Shown here piece by piece: positions 25,254-43,616 of a stretch of DNA of 64,000 nucleotides. A model generated the notes under the pieces. It made no database searches and was not told the DNA's origin. It was given only the letters and a program-made list of their open reading frames with translations. The stretch comes from Anopheles merus (Eukaryota > Arthropoda > Insecta > Diptera > Culicidae): positions 17,792,889 through 17,856,888 of the forward strand of contig NC_054084.1 in the NCBI RefSeq assembly GCF_017562075.2, read 5' to 3'. Every line of letters begins with the position of its first letter. Within the stretch, counting starts at the first letter, position 1. The translations under genes and the position numbers were made by a program.

Positions 25254-27203
25254 TTTCACAGTCGACAGTAATGCACGGGATAGCTTGCTGATGGTGGAAA
25301 GGGAACAGATGTACAGTCCGAATTTTCCAAGTGGATCCAAGGAAAATCAACTCTCGCGCACCGACTCGGCTATTGTTGCTATAACGTCTGTTTGGTAGAA
25401 TTTTCACCGATCTTGAAATGCGTGAATGTCACATCAAGGGCATCACAGTGGGACCACGGTGCGGTCGATGCGGCGTGACATTTGATGTGAAAAGTTGGGT
25501 TACTTTTGCTGAAATATTTTAGTTTTACTAATCAAATAAAACTATTACTTTTATAAAATAGGACTTCAAAGTGGCGTATATTTTATGAATGTAAATTAAA
25601 TTGATTTTATTGATCAATTAAAAACTCAATAATTCATGTAGCGTATCTTTCCGAACAAAGCTGTTTAAAGGTTCTACAATACCTCAATGCAGCGAAGAAG
25701 CTGCTTAATGGAGGACGAAGAGATTATCGATCGAAAGAGGGATTCCCTTATTTAGTAAAACTATTTATTTCATATAACCCTACGACAAGCGCCTTACCGG
25801 CAGCGTTTCGACTAAATGTTATAGTAAATCTGCTAAATGTAAAGTAAATCTGCTAAGTTAAATAATACCAATGAAATTTAAACAATCCTTGTCATCAGTC
25901 AACAGTAACTGCCCAGAAAACGCCCAATTGCACATAATAAAGGTACAGTATATATATATTTCGCTATTTATAATATTCCATTGGATTCATAAATTGATAT
26001 CAACATACAATCTTACGAGCGTTCCGTGCAAACATCACCCTCCGTATGTGAATTCCGTTCCCGTGAGCGTGACCGTCGTTTGCCGCTAAAGTAGCGTTCC
26101 GAATGAATGCTGACACGTGTAGCTCCTCAACTAATTCCGGAATCGCAACCACCAAAAAACAAAACGGATACATCTTTTTTAATACAATTCGTTTTGCTGA
26201 ACCATTGAATAGTGTTGATTAAATCAATTCGATTCCCTCCCTTAAGATACCTGGGGGGCCGGAGAAAGCATACATTTTGCTCTCTTTCTCTTAATTAAAT
26301 ATAACATAATACAAAAAAAAGGCGCAATGGAAGAGATAAAGTAAAATGGAGACGATCCTACCGAGCCAAAGAGTTTAAATTGTTCTAAAACACCGACACG
26401 TATAACAAAACGAAAAACGAAAAAGTAAGGAAAGAACGAATAACTAATGTATATCATGGTCGTAAACTGTTTGCGTTTGCTGAGCAATAGGGAAAGGAAA
26501 GATGGGAATAGCACACTTACAAAGAAAACCCGACCACTGTGTAGTACCAAGTTCACCCCCCTGTGCGGAGTGGTTTTTACCATCTGGCTCCGAACGCGCG
26601 TCGGTAACGGTTTGCGCGGGTGCGACTCTGCGACACGCTAACGCCACCAACCGCTTCGCGCAAGCAATGAATTTGTTGCTGAGTGCGCGTCGAATAATGC
26701 GCCACATTGTTTACCCGCTTCTCATCCTCCTCCTCCTGTTCTTCATCTTCCTCCAGAATGGTACCATCGGGGAGGGCTGCCACGTCATCATCAACGCCGC
26801 CACCTTCGTCATCCTCCTCGTCCTCGTCGTACCGGGACGCGATGCGGCTCCCGACGTACCCTTCGCAGCGCGTTGTACTCATGAATTTGGAACGATTGTT
26901 GTTCGGTGGCATTGCACAACACGTGGCCGCTGCCATCGTATGGCTGAGCTCCTTTTGATACAGCGTGCGCACATTTCCGTTCGCGTCCTGCGCCCTGCCA
27001 GGAGGGATGTAATTGGCCGGCGCAACGGCGGCAGCTGTGTTGTTGTTCCTTGTAGTATTGTAAGTAGTGTTAGTAGTAGGTGCAGCAGCAGAGACGGTAA
27101 CCGTGTTGCCGCTACCGGTATTGCTGTTATTAAATCTAAACCTTCCGCCCGAGAAAAAACTGCTCGCTAGTAGTGCGTTGCCATGGCTGCCGGTGTTGGC
27201 CAG
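25254..27203. other. PGK 5' side and probable Sec24 3' UTR
   Basis: The left part is the PGK 5' flank. The right part, about 26.2-27.2 kb, most likely belongs to the Sec24 3' UTR on the minus strand. TTTATT at 25764-25769 is one possible Sec24 poly(A) signal, but it is distant. A run of GA-rich codons near 26720-26860 gives an acidic open frame on the minus strand. It lacks family resemblance and is not called as a gene. Confidence 0.45.
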
Positions 27204-30200
27204 CTAGCTCAGCATCTGTCGGATCTCTTTGTGCACGTGACAGAGGAAGTCAACGTAGCTGACGGAACCGTCGGTCGTGCCACGATCCTCGACCAGGAAG
27301 TGGCGCAGCACGCTCTCCAGCTTGTCGCGTTGCTTCACGAGCGTTAGCTGAAGAATCCGAAAAGAATTATGATCAAAAACAAAGCCCCAAAAGTGAGTAA
27401 CTTTAGTTCACACACTTACCCGCATGCAGCGACGCTTCTGCTCCTGTATTTTGTCGACAATGCCGCGAATGCGCTTCGACAGAGGATTATCAAATACTGG
27501 CAAACCCGTACGATCGGTATCGACCTGCTGGGTGCACTGGGCCCCAAACACCGACTGCGTGAACTCGGGCGACAGTGACAATCCCAGCCACAAAAACATG
27601 TGAACACCATTTTCTGTAAAAGCAAGCAAACGGACAGCCCCCCAACCGGAGTTAGTAAATGGGTTCATTTAACGCTCCATTCGCTCATTTCAACTCACCC
27701 AAAATGTAGGCACCGTCCTCGTGCATCTTGTCGCCCGTGCAGCGGATGGCCGCCGGGATAGCGTCACCCTCGACGTTGACGTCGTGCAGCGGGATCAGGC
27801 GCGGATAGAAGTACTGCACCGAGGTGGGCAAATCCATGCTCATCACGTAGTAGATCACGTACGAACGGTCGTCGATCGAGATGTCCGACCCGCCGGAGAA
27901 TGCATCGTTCTTTAGCAGGCAGTTCACGTACAGTGGGAGCAGTTTCATGCCTTCGGGCAGTATCAGCTGCCCGGACGAGGTCGGCGAGGCACAGTGCTTC
28001 CGGTAGCAGGCCAACAGCTGCACGGCCCGGTGCACGATCGCGTCCTTCACCGCCTTCGGGTTGTTGTCCATCAGCTTGGTCAGGCCCTGCTTGGCGAAGT
28101 AGAGCAGCGTCGTGTCCAGGTCGCAGCAGCGGAACAGATCCAGCAGCGAAGTGCACATCTTCAGGCTGAGGTTGTGGACGCGCAGCCGCCGCTGGCCGGA
28201 GCAGGACGTGTACAGCAGTGCCACCTGTATCAGCACCAACTCGTCCGTCAGCTTGTCGTCGTGCTTAATTTCCACCGAGACGGACTTGTCGCAATCTGGA
28301 GGAGGGTAGTGGGAAATGTCTTTAGCACGCGGAAAGCAAAGTGGCTTCAAGAGATAACCATACCAATGCTGGCAATTTCCATATCTTTCGTGTTCGACAT
28401 GAAGAAGTGGCCGTAAAAGTCGGTTGGACGCACGCCGGTTGACGTACGGACGCGCATCACCGCATCGAACGCGATCGGGCGGGAAATGTTTTTCATCAAA
28501 TCGTTCACCAACCGGGCACCATCAATATCCGCCTAGGAAGTAAGAAAGATAATTTTAAATAAAACAACCTTTCAACTGTTACGGTGCCACTAATATGCTT
28601 ACCTGGAAGTAGGTGTACTTGTACACCTCGCCACCGGTCAAACGTGCGACCTGCCCGATCGTGGCCAGATCGATGTACGCATTGTTGAACGCGAACAGAT
28701 CGACCGAAACGCCTGCCCCGACACAGTCCTGCGCCAGCATGTTGTAAACGGTCGACTGCGGCGACAGCACCGTCTTCTCCTTGTCCGTGCCGAGCAGCTT
28801 TCGGTCGTCCCTTATCTTCAGCTTGCCCGGTGCTTCCGCGTTCGGCAGCGACGAGTGGAACACGTACAGCTTGCCCACGCACTCGGAAGCCTTCAGCGCT
28901 TCCAGTCCCGCCTGCAGCGCCGGTAGCAGAATCGTTTCCGTTTCGCGCGTATCGCCAAACATCTTCGGAATCTGCTCCATCAGCGCATCGATCACGGTGG
29001 CCGACTCTTCCGCATCGACCAGGAACCCATCGAGCAGGGGCATGAACATCTCCTGCAGATCGCCCACCACCATCATCTGCGGCTGGGCCAGCGAGCTCTT
29101 CAGGTTGTAGAAGTGGACCGAGCTGTTGTACGTGATGAAGCCCACCTTCATCGACGTGCGCTGCTGGTCCTGGTCGACCGGCAGCTGGCGGATGACGTTC
29201 CGCATCTGCGAGCACAGCAGCTGCACCAGCCCCGACTTGACGTTGTTGTACGACACGTCGATCAGGAACACCATCGCGGGCGGCTTCGGCGGCGTGTTGT
29301 TGCGGCAGTACTCCTTCGTCGCCATAAACTCGTACGTGCCGAGCACCAGCTCCGGGCGCTCGTACTTGTCCATCCGCTGGCCGGTGTGGTCGAGATGCTG
29401 GAAGTAGCCCTGCGGCACGTCCGTCGTCGCCTTGCAAAACTGGCACTGGAACCGGCGACCCCCGTCGAGGAACTGCATCGTCGGGCAGATGTACGCCTTG
29501 CAGCGGATGCACCGGATCGGGCCCATCTCGCCAAAGTTCACGATCGGTATCGGCAGCTCGCCCTCGACCGTGCGCGCGAACGGCGAAATGATGAGCGAGA
29601 ACGGCACCGCGCTCTGCTTCATCATGTCGGCCGTCTGCGGAATGTTGTACATCGTCGAGCGGACGAAGCGCGGGCTCGCATTGCCCTGGTCCTGCGTCAC
29701 GAACTTGGTCGTCACGAGCGGGGGCAGCTGGCCGGGCTGGTTGGTGCAGAACACACCGCCACAGTTCTCCTGGTTCTCCGCCATCACCTGGATCGGGTTG
29801 GGCATGCTTTCCGGATCGAGGCGCTTCTGCTGCGGCACCGGGGGCGGCGCCGGATAGTGACCGCCCATCATGCCTGGCCCTGCCTGATGGTAGGGTGGTT
29901 GTTGATGCATTTGCTGCTGCTGCGGCTGCTGCGGCTGCTGCGGAGGTTGTCCGGGCATCGGAGGCATTTGGTTGTAGCCCGCTCCAGGCGGCATTTGCTG
30001 TATAATGAAAAATTATAAATTAGTAATTATAGAACTCTATAGACTTGTGGAAAGGTAGCTGAGCTTACATTATACCCTCTTGGTGGCATTTGGCCGCCCA
30101 TTGGCGACATTTGACCGGGCTGCGGTGGATATCCCTGTGGTTGCTGCGGCTGCTGCTGCGGTGGCTGCATCGGTTGCCCGGGCATCGGTGGTCCGGGATA

Positions 30201-31005
30201 CTGTTGCTGTGGCTGAGCAGGCGCAGGGCCACCAGGGGGTGCTCCATACGGCATGCCTTGCGGCTGGGGCGGTGCACCACCACCGGGAGGAAAGCCAGCC
30301 GGTGGCTGCTGCTGGAACGCAGCCGGTTGTGGTGGAAATTGTTGTCCGGGACGTGGTGGACCGCTGCCGGGTGCTGTCATAGGTGGCATGGGACCACCGA
30401 ACTGCTGCCCTGTCGGTCCCGCAGAAGGCGGAGCAGCCATTGGATGGCCATTGGTTTGGCCGTATCCACCGACCGTGGGCATCGGCGGTCTGACAGCACC
30501 GGGCCCGGGTGGTCCCGACGGTCCATTGCTCATCATACCCGGTCCTGGTTGCTGCTGCTGCTGCTGCTGCTGAGGTGCGGGAGGGTATGCACCCGGCATG
30601 GGGCCACCGGTCGACGGTGGACGTACCATAGGAGGCTGTTGGGTCGGAAAGGCCGCCGGTGGCCCACCCACACCCGGGCCATTCATGTTCGGTGGACCAC
30701 CCATTTTAGGTGGACCCTGCGGCAGCTGTTGCTGAGGTGGCTGACCCGCCAAAGACATGTTCTGCATCTGATTAGCAAGCTGTTGCTGGTGGGTGGTGAA
30801 AACAAAAGAACGAAATCATACTGTGAGCGAATTTGCACAACGACAGAACCGTTTTTTTTCTTCTTGCCATACATACATTGGGCTGTGCTCCGTTCATGCT
30901 TGGCATCGGACCTGGCGGAGGTGGTCCCGCCTGTGGTGCCACTTGCTGCTGCGGCTGTGGCCAGCTTTGTGGCGGATACTGCCCGTACGCCAGTTGCGGA
31001 TTCAT
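27204..31005 (-). CDS. Sec24CD: COPII coat cargo adaptor Sec24 (C/D class)
   Basis: Sec24 pairs with Sec23 in the inner COPII coat and captures cargo at ER exit sites. Minus-strand exons are 31005-30877, 30785-30069, 29997-28603, 28532-28364, 28295-27699, 27613-27421 and 27347-27204, for about 1114 residues. Residues 1 to about 340 are Pro/Gln/Gly-rich and disordered. The zinc finger is at about residues 445-470 (CIRC then CQFC). The trunk domain follows (PPAMVFLIDVSYNNVKSG), then the beta-sandwich, helical and gelsolin-like domains (ENGVHMFLWLG), ending in VDFLCHVHKEIRQMLS. The sequence YICPTMQFLDGG and the trunk are C/D-like. Phases close through exon 6. At the last junction canonical splicing joins CG to CTAACG and makes TAA, while homology demands one extra base. 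An upstream acceptor (TTCTTTGCAG, near 31063) suggests a separate 5' UTR exon. The head-to-head neighbour is Pex19. Confidence 0.93.
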
Positions 31006-32061
31006 ACTGCTGTGTTAATTGCTGGTTTAGTGTAGAACTTTGCTCCTGAATTACAATCTGCTGCAAAGAATCACAATCACACGCACATTAATTTTCCCCG
31101 CAAAGCAGCTACAGCAGCACACTCATTGTGGATGGAAGCAGCGTCGCTCCAGCCACCCTTCCTTGCGGGGGCAACACATTTGCTGAGTTGGATCTTTTGG
31201 TCCCGCGGCATCTCCCCGAACTGACCTTTTGCTTTTCCTGCTGTTCAATTCCAGCGGCTGACCGCACCGACGCACACGAAACGAAAGCCCCACTAGAAGC
31301 AGACAAATAGCATAATTTTGTGTACACACCGTACGCGCCTATCCGACGACAAACTCCACGAGAGACAATAGAAAAACCTTTTTTTCCAAGCCGAACCGAG
31401 GAATTTTGTCGTTTTGCTGATATCCACGTACGTAAATGAAAGTGTCTATTTTGATTGTGTCACCGAGAACTGTCAACGGTGCCACGTAATTTAACGAAAG
31501 ATTTCGCCCGCGCGTTTACCAGGTGGTGGTGGAGTTCAGTTCTTGACACTTCGGCAATCCGATTATCCGGTGGTTTGTTTTTGATTTTCTCGCTCCTCCG
31601 CTTGAACGACTGTTTGACAGCGTGTACCCTCTCGCTCGGGACATTTGCGTGTGCGTATGCGCGTTCTCGCTCTTTCGCATTTGCACACAATGCCAAGTTG
31701 CACAATGCCCCCACATTGCCGGGTGTAAAGTCCAAAAGTTTACTTTTAGCTAGAGATTGAATTACTTTTTGTCTATTTTAGCTACAGCATAAACCGGCCA
31801 CAATAAACAATCGCTATTTCATCATCACATTTTGGTGAGTCGATGGTGAGTAAATGGCGCAAAATTAGAGCAATAAAACGGTATTAATGACTGTTCTCCG
31901 AATCGCCAATCCCCCATCATCCCAGTGTGCAGTTCGTGGTCATAATAATATGAAGTGAAAATTGACGACAGCGAAAATATACATATGATTGCCGCATAAT
32001 CTGTTTTCGGATCCCAGTAGCCGTACATACTAAGTCGCGTATAAAAAAACACAAATAGGAA
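31006..32061. promoter_or_regulatory. Divergent Sec24/Pex19 promoter region
   Basis: About 1.06 kb separates the Sec24 start codon on the minus strand from the Pex19 start on the plus strand. It contains a probable Sec24 5' UTR exon next to the start and the upstream region for both genes. No TATA box stands out and no coding exon is visible. Shared or bidirectional promoter function is an inference from the head-to-head layout. Confidence 0.45.
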
Positions 32062-33192
32062 ATGGCCGAATCAAAGAAACCAACCGAGGATGGCTCCCGG
32101 GACAAGGAGCTGGACGACCTGCTCGACAGTAAGTAATACAGCAGTATACTTCGCCAGCACCCGATACCGGAAGTGCATGCAGGAGTGGTGGGTTTGTTTG
32201 TAGATTATATAATATTTTTCCCCCTTATTTCCGGCACCTCCCGAACGTCGCAGGCGCGCTCGAGGATTTCTCCAAACACAAAGCAGACCCCAAAAAGCCG
32301 GCCAAGAGCGAGGGCGGTGGTGCTAGCGGCTCGGGCGAACAGACCGTTCAGCACGAAGATCCGCCAACGGAGCAGCTTTGGAATGAAGAGTTTATGGAGT
32401 ACCGTTATGGTTCCTATGACGCACACAAGCAGAATGATGCTACATTGACTAACGCACTTTTCCCTCCCATTTTTCACCCCCTACTTTAGTCAGCAGGCGA
32501 AAATGTTCGAGCAGCACATGGCCGCCCTGTTCGGGGGTGGCGAAAAGGTGGACAGCGAACAGATCATGCTCGGCTTCCAGCGGATCGCCGAGGCGGCCGG
32601 TATGGCGGTGCGGGCGGAAGGACCGGCGGCGCCCGATGCGGAACCGTCGCCGGCCAACACGCTCGACCCCACGATCAGCCAAAGCATTAGCGACGCCCTG
32701 AAGGCGATGAGCGAGGGGCGGGAAAACCTGCAAACCCCGTTCAGCCCGGAGGATGTGGCCAACATGTTCGGCAACATTGACCTGAACGCGTCGGGCGAAA
32801 ACAATGCCTTCCTGCCGTTCATGCAGAACATGATGCAGAGCCTGCTGTCGGCGGACGTGCTGCTGCCGAGCATGCGGGACCTCGTCGGCAAGTACCCGCA
32901 GTGGCTGGCGGAGCACTCGGCCACCCTGCCCAAGGAGGAGAAGGAGCGGTACGAGAAGCAGCTGGCGCTGATGCAGGAAGTTTGCACCGAGCTGGAGAAG
33001 GAAACGCCCGACGACAGTGCGGAGGTGAAGAAGGAACGGTTTCAGATCGTGCTGGAGAAGATGCAATCGATGCAGGACCTGGGCCAACCGCCGGCCGACC
33101 TGGTCGGTGATCTCGGTGGACCGGGCAATCTCAACCTGCCAACGCTAGATCCGTCGTCGTTTAGTGAGCAAAACCCCTGTCCCATCAGTTAA
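32062..33192 (+). CDS. Pex19: Peroxisomal biogenesis factor 19 (Pex19)
   Basis: Pex19 is a cytosolic chaperone and import receptor for peroxisomal membrane proteins and docks on Pex3. Exons are 32062-32128, 32254-32398 and 32490-33192, giving 915 nt and 304 residues, close to the family's usual length of about 300. The N-terminal acidic helix DKELDDLLDSALEDF matches the Pex3-binding segment. The C-terminal globular domain is clear from LPFMQNMMQSLLSADVLLPSM, then KYPQWL and MQSMQDLGQPPADLVGDL. The protein ends in CPIS, a CaaX box. Pex19 is a known farnesylated protein, and Ser at X is compatible with farnesyl transfer. The exon 2 donor (GA|GTACCG) is weak, but it alone restores frame into DQQAKMFEQHM. 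The poly(A) signal is at 33510. Confidence 0.95.
33181..33192 (+). other. Pex19 CaaX box codons (CPIS) and stop
   Basis: The last four sense codons encode Cys-Pro-Ile-Ser before TAA; the Cys codon starts at 33178. The aliphatic Ile with terminal Ser fits a protein farnesyltransferase substrate. Known family members, such as human Pex19, also end in a CaaX box. Confidence 0.75.
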
Positions 33193-34681
33193 CTCCGCGC
33201 GCATAAACAGTGGCCTGCTCGGATGTGACGCTGGGGTCGGTCGCTTCGGGGGGAGGGAAATGAATGTGATGCTCCCTCCCTTTCGCCCCCCCCCCCTTTT
33301 TTTTGGTCGGTATGATGGTGGTGTTGGCTTCACATTGCAGTCGTATTACCGGAATGCTATGTGTGTTTGGGTATTGCGTAGGATTTTGTTTGTTAGTTTT
33401 AGTATCCTTTTTTTTTGTTTCTTTGGAGCCGATGAGGCCGAACAATATTCACGGTGTGCGTGCACCGTTGGACCGGGTTGCTTAAGCATTGTTACACTAC
33501 ACCTACAAAAATAAAACAAAAAACGCTGCAAGCGTTCGACGAAGCGCTGAACTGTAAAAATCATTTCCGCGAATTTAATTAATGTGAAAATTATCAAACG
33601 AAAATTATTATCCAACATATTTGCTGTACACAATCCTTAGCTGTTTTTGCTCACATAATATTAAGTTTTTATTTTATCAGGTGTCGTTTCGTTTTGTTCG
33701 CTTTTCTTCCCTTAGTTTTGTGTTGCTTTGATATTTTGAAGAGAAAGACCTCAACACTAGCATTTTAAGGAATTTTACTTCATTTATAATATAAATCCCG
33801 GGCTTAGGAGATGCGTGTTATTTATTTTTTACTCTTCTTTTTCCATACCTTCCCTAACAAGTGTACACGGGGTGGTTGGGTGAATTTATTGAGTATGCAT
33901 CTAAAAGCTAAGTTTACCTTTTTTTAGGTAAAAAATTACGTTTTACCATTTCCTATTGTACCGTGTGTCCTCTCAGTCTCCGGCAAAGATTATAGATTAT
34001 AAAACATTTGACTTTTGCATAGCTCTTTCTCCCAACTTTTCCGCTTTGAACATTTGTGTGTAACACAGCTGTGAATGCTGTGGGTTTTCGTACTAACACT
34101 GCTCTTATCGTTTGGGTATGTGTAACTAATTTCCTTTCTCTCTCTTTCTCTATACCAAGATTCGTTGCAACATTTACACGTTGTTCTAACACGCCTAGAG
34201 TGTTGCTAACTGCTGCTATCTTCTGTTTGCTTTCACATTTGTGAGCAGTTTAATGAAGTGTGAGTGATTTTTCTTTTAATTTCTGATTTGGTGAGAAATT
34301 ATCATTATTAGTTGATAGTTTTACGTAGTTTCTTTCGGTATTTTTTTATTGTTTTTAATAGCGTTTTTTATTTGGAGTTTTTTTTTCCTTGAATTTTCAT
34401 TGGACAAAGAAAGATAAAAAAAATCCTCTTTTGTGGTATATCTTATGGAAAATAAGGGCGAAAGGTTAGTGCCGGGTTGATGATTGATGGATTTTAGTTA
34501 TTGCCGTAAAAGATTATCATTATGAGAAGCAGAAGAAACAAACAGAGCTAATCGAACTGATCTTTTTTTAAACATCACAATAATTCGGCGGCCTCTTTGA
34601 GAATCTTAAATATAAATTATTATATGTTTAAAATATATGCATGCTTAGAACTAATGCCATACTGCCTTTATATCATGCATA

Positions 34682-34683
<2 letters not shown>

Positions 34684-34757
<74 letters not shown>
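34684..34757. repeat. (GT)n microsatellite
   Basis: A perfect GT dinucleotide array of 74 bp in the convergent intergenic region between Pex19 and USP3. Confidence 0.97.
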
Positions 34758-34758
<1 letters not shown>

Positions 34759-35274
34759 AAAACTACACATTACAAGTTTTTTTTTTTGCAAAATATTGTT
34801 CTTGCTTTGTCTGTTGATTAATTTCCCACTCAGTTTTGTATGCACAACTACCACACCGCACTCCGACTGTAAGCTCTTGTCAGCACGAAAAGATTAGCAT
34901 TTGTTTCCTGTTCAAACTTACACAAAACTAAAATGCAGCTGTTTATCACATATCAAATCCATTATCTTAAAACAAAAGAGAAAAGACTTAACGTAGAACG
35001 AACGTGTTTGCATGCAAAGGAGGTCCTTATATGTTTTGTTCACTACACAAGAATGCAATCGAAAAATGAACGTGAGTTGAGTGGGAGAAATACTAATAGA
35101 TGGAAAAAGATAGAGGGAAAGAAAAGCAACAACTGGCGGCAGCAAGGCCTTATTTAGTTGTTTAAATCTAAAAAAGAAATAGGAAATACCATGCAATTTG
35201 AAGCAGGTCTAGTACATAGAAGAAAACAAATACCACTGGGCATAAGGTCGTGATGTTTGAGTCGAACGGATTGT

Positions 35275-35297
35275 GGGGGGGGGGGAGGGGGGGGAGG
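35275..35297. repeat. Poly(G) tract with A interruptions
   Basis: A run of G broken by single A residues. On the G-rich strand it has enough guanine runs to form a quadruplex in principle. It is probably simple-sequence noise. Confidence 0.7.
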
Positions 35298-35997
35298 AGG
35301 CTTGAACTGTTAGATTGCTTGAAAGATGGAAAAAAACATAAGATGTAGCACAACGCAATGTTGTTTCAGTAAAATGAAAGGATCTCTCCGTTTTACTCCC
35401 ACCGTACGATTTGCAACTGTATCCTAAACTAATATTACATTTTACAATTATACATATCTATTATTTTTTACATTTTTCTCCCCCTCTCTCTGTCTCTCTT
35501 TCATTCTTCCCATTCTCACCGCAATAGTTTGCTCAGTTAATGCTTTCGCCGTTTGTGCGCGCCTATATATCTGTTCTTTTTGTTTTAACTATTTTTGTTT
35601 CTTTTAACCTCTCAGTAGCTAAACACATGTTTTAAAAATTTATTGCATTTTTAGATCCATTTCCCCTCCTCGGGGGAACAGAACCAAAGATGGAACCAAA
35701 GCATGACTAATAGTGCCCATCACATACACGCAAAAAAAAACACACACACAGGTGAGACATATTCCGGTTGAGAGCTCCTACACAAACTTAAACCAATTCG
35801 TCACCACATCACATTCAAACTAAACTTTATCCTTATCGATCGGTCGCTGTGTTGTTGCCAAAGCAAGCACAGCACTTGCGCAAAAGCAAACCCACGTGCG
35901 CATCCCCGCGCACGCGTGTAGCGCACAGCGGATCGTGTCATCAGTCAGCTTAAACGGTTACGGAGTTGTAATCAGTCTTGAATGAAATAACTTAATC

Positions 35998-41468
<5,471 letters not shown>

Positions 41469-42760
41469 TGCCACCGACGGACACCGGGCAAGCACCGCAG
41501 TGCTCGGGCCGTTCGGATGCGGTTGCTCTGTAGCCTGCCTTCCTGCGGGGTGTACGACGGAGACCCACACACACACAGGGAGCGTACCTGTGTGTGTGTG
41601 TGTTGCTAAGGGTTTCGCGACAAAGTTAGCCGTGCCGTCGTTCTGGGCCGCAGAACACACGATGACACGGGGGGGGGGGGGGGGGGGCTGCTTCGCTGTT
41701 AGGCGAATCCGCGCTTATGAAACTGCCGCCTGTGACGGTGACGGCGTGCAAGTGCTCCTCCGCTGCACACTCTTCGCTCTTCTGCCGTTCCGTTTCACCG
41801 TTTTTTTTTCACACAACACCTTTGGGATGATTTTCTAGTTGGGGGGATTTCTTTTTTGGTTTGCCCTTTCAGTAGCACCGAACAGTGGCAGCTGCGGAAG
41901 CGTATTGCGTGCGCGTACGTTGCCTCGGTCACTCGCCCGACATGTGGAAACCTTTTTACTCTAGCACTTTTTGCATCCGTATGGCCGCCCCCAGCATGGT
42001 GCACAGGGGGTGGAGGAAGAAGGTCACGGGAGTGAAGGGGTTTTTATTTCTGGTGAGCGAAAAGGGAAAATGGTGTACGGGGCCCGCCCGTACCTTTTCC
42101 GCCGTTCTGCTACTGTACCCTTCAGATGCGCTTTTTCCGGATACGGGTAGGATCGGGATGGAGGGAGAGGTTCGGGGTGGAAGGAGCTGCTGTTAGGCGA
42201 AAAACAGGGATTCGTTGCAGCGCCTACACCTTGCTAGACACTTCTACTTCTTCCTGCTATTTCATCACTTTCGTTCCCGTCGCACTCGCACTCGGGCCAA
42301 CTCGGCCTATCACCTTCTTCTTCGCTTGGCTGGACGACGACGTCGAATCAATCTCGCTTCAATTAGATCTCCGTGTATTAGCACACACAGCACCAGCACA
42401 GCGCACGGACAAGCCTAGCATCAGCCAAAGCAGCGCTTTTTTTGTTGGCCTATGCCCGAGATACTCCGCACACACACACACGCGGTAGTAGCGAGCTGAT
42501 TTGTGGTGCGTGCGTATAAATTTCCAGCGCCGTCGTTCGTAACGTTCGAAAACTCGCGCTGGTAGCAATAAAAAAAGAACAGCCCAGTCGAGCAGGCCTC
42601 TCCACTCGGTAGCAAAGTACGGTTTGAAAGCACACACACACACGTACACACTAGCGGACGCGTCGAGAGAAGGGGCCCAAAGTTGTGCGTCGTGTGCGTA
42701 CCTTTGATGGTGTGTTGTTTTTGCTCATATGGTACGTTCTGACTGACCTTAAGCTCTGTC
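41469..42760 (-). promoter_or_regulatory. USP3 5' UTR and promoter region
   Basis: This is the upstream flank of the USP3 start codon on the minus strand. It contains a 19-nt G run at 41669-41687 and short CA tracts. The coding frame stays open upstream to 41660, so an N-terminal extension of 64 residues is possible. The homology of MDCPH to the family start argues against it. Confidence 0.4.
41669..41687. repeat. Poly(G) homopolymer
   Basis: Nineteen consecutive G residues on the plus strand, which is C on the USP3 sense strand. Length errors in sequencing are likely here. Confidence 0.9.
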
Positions 42761-42867
42761 TACACGGGGGAGCCTCGGCTGGACGAGATGGAAATCACCA
42801 AATGCTAATGCACTGTTGATCGGAGTTTGATTGAACTGGTATACCGGTAACATACACTTAAGTGTAT

Positions 42868-42956
42868 GAAAATTCTTCTTCTTCTTCTTTGGCTCAACAA
42901 CCGATGCCGGTCAAGGCCTGCCAACACACTTGTGGGGTTGGCTTTCAGTGACTTAT
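42868..42956. repeat. Interspersed repeat R2, copy 1 (partial)
   Basis: It starts with TTC repeats and TTTGGCTCAACAACC, then GGTCAAGGCCTGCC, then TTGTGGGGTTGGCTTTCA. The same order of blocks recurs at 58186-58380. It is a dispersed element and its class is not determined. Confidence 0.7.
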
Positions 42957-43372
42957 GTGTATGAAAATATGGAAAATAAAATGGTGGAAAATATAGGGAT
43001 GTTTTACATTTTGATTAACAGAGATATGGTTGAAAAGTAGCTCGGTTGCAACTTGTGCGGTGGAAACAGTGCTTAATAGGGAGGATGACTTTAAATGTCG
43101 AAGGAGGCAAGAAAATTGTACACAACTACCATCCGTCAAGATAATTAATGCGCAGGGCTGATTCACGCCTTCAAATTAACCGGCAATAAATATTGAAGCA
43201 AACATTACTAAATTTGCTTTCTCTGAACGCTAAATTATGTAGTCCATTGTATTTCCTTAACATTATTTCGTTGCAAAGATCGAAAATGCACCGTATTTTT
43301 AAGCTTGTTTTAAGTATACATACAATGTAAAGACGTTTTTGTACAGTCTGTTCCCGAATTACGCGGTTCGCA

Positions 43373-43616
43373 ATACCATTATATTGCTGTCCTTTTCTTG
43401 CAATGTGTTTCGACAAAATTCATCTAATCATGACCTACATAGCCTTCTACCTTTCCGAGCAAAAATCTATATGAATGGTCGTGTGGTCAGTCAGATACTT
43501 GGGTATGAACACCAACGACCATTATTCTAATCTCACTTGATTCAGTGCTGGTGGTTTCCTTTGAAGTTTAGTATATAAACAATCGTATCGCCGTTCTAGT
43601 TCTAGCGATGCCCCAA
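43373..43616. repeat. Repeat R1, left half of a disrupted copy
   Basis: It closely matches about 21945-22175, sharing TTGCAATGTGTTTCGACAA, GAATGGTCGTGTGGTCAG and TATCGCCGTTCTAGTTCTAG. Its partner half is at 45290-45530, about 1.7 kb away, with retrotransposon DNA in between. Confidence 0.7.

Larger units (their letters stand above)
33193..35997. other. Intergenic region between Pex19 and USP3 3' ends
   Basis: This is convergent intergenic DNA that is AT-rich and has no supported exon. The Pex19 poly(A) signal AATAAA is at 33510-33515. The minus-strand USP3 signal (TTTATT on the plus strand) is at 35639-35644, about 355 nt beyond its stop. A (GT)n microsatellite is at 34684-34757 and an interrupted G-run at about 35275-35297. 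Confidence 0.6.

Noticed and set aside
26577..26972. Acidic minus-strand ORF of 131 codons (runs of Asp and Glu)
   Set aside because: It lies in the probable Sec24 3' UTR. It is driven by GA-rich low-complexity sequence, ends in a composition unlike a folded protein, and has no family resemblance. A transcript starting inside the Sec24 3' region would be needed to support it.
29113..31049. Long plus-strand ORFs of 301 and 319 codons
   Set aside because: They are antisense shadows of the GC-rich Sec24 exons, high in Arg and Leu, with no family resemblance.
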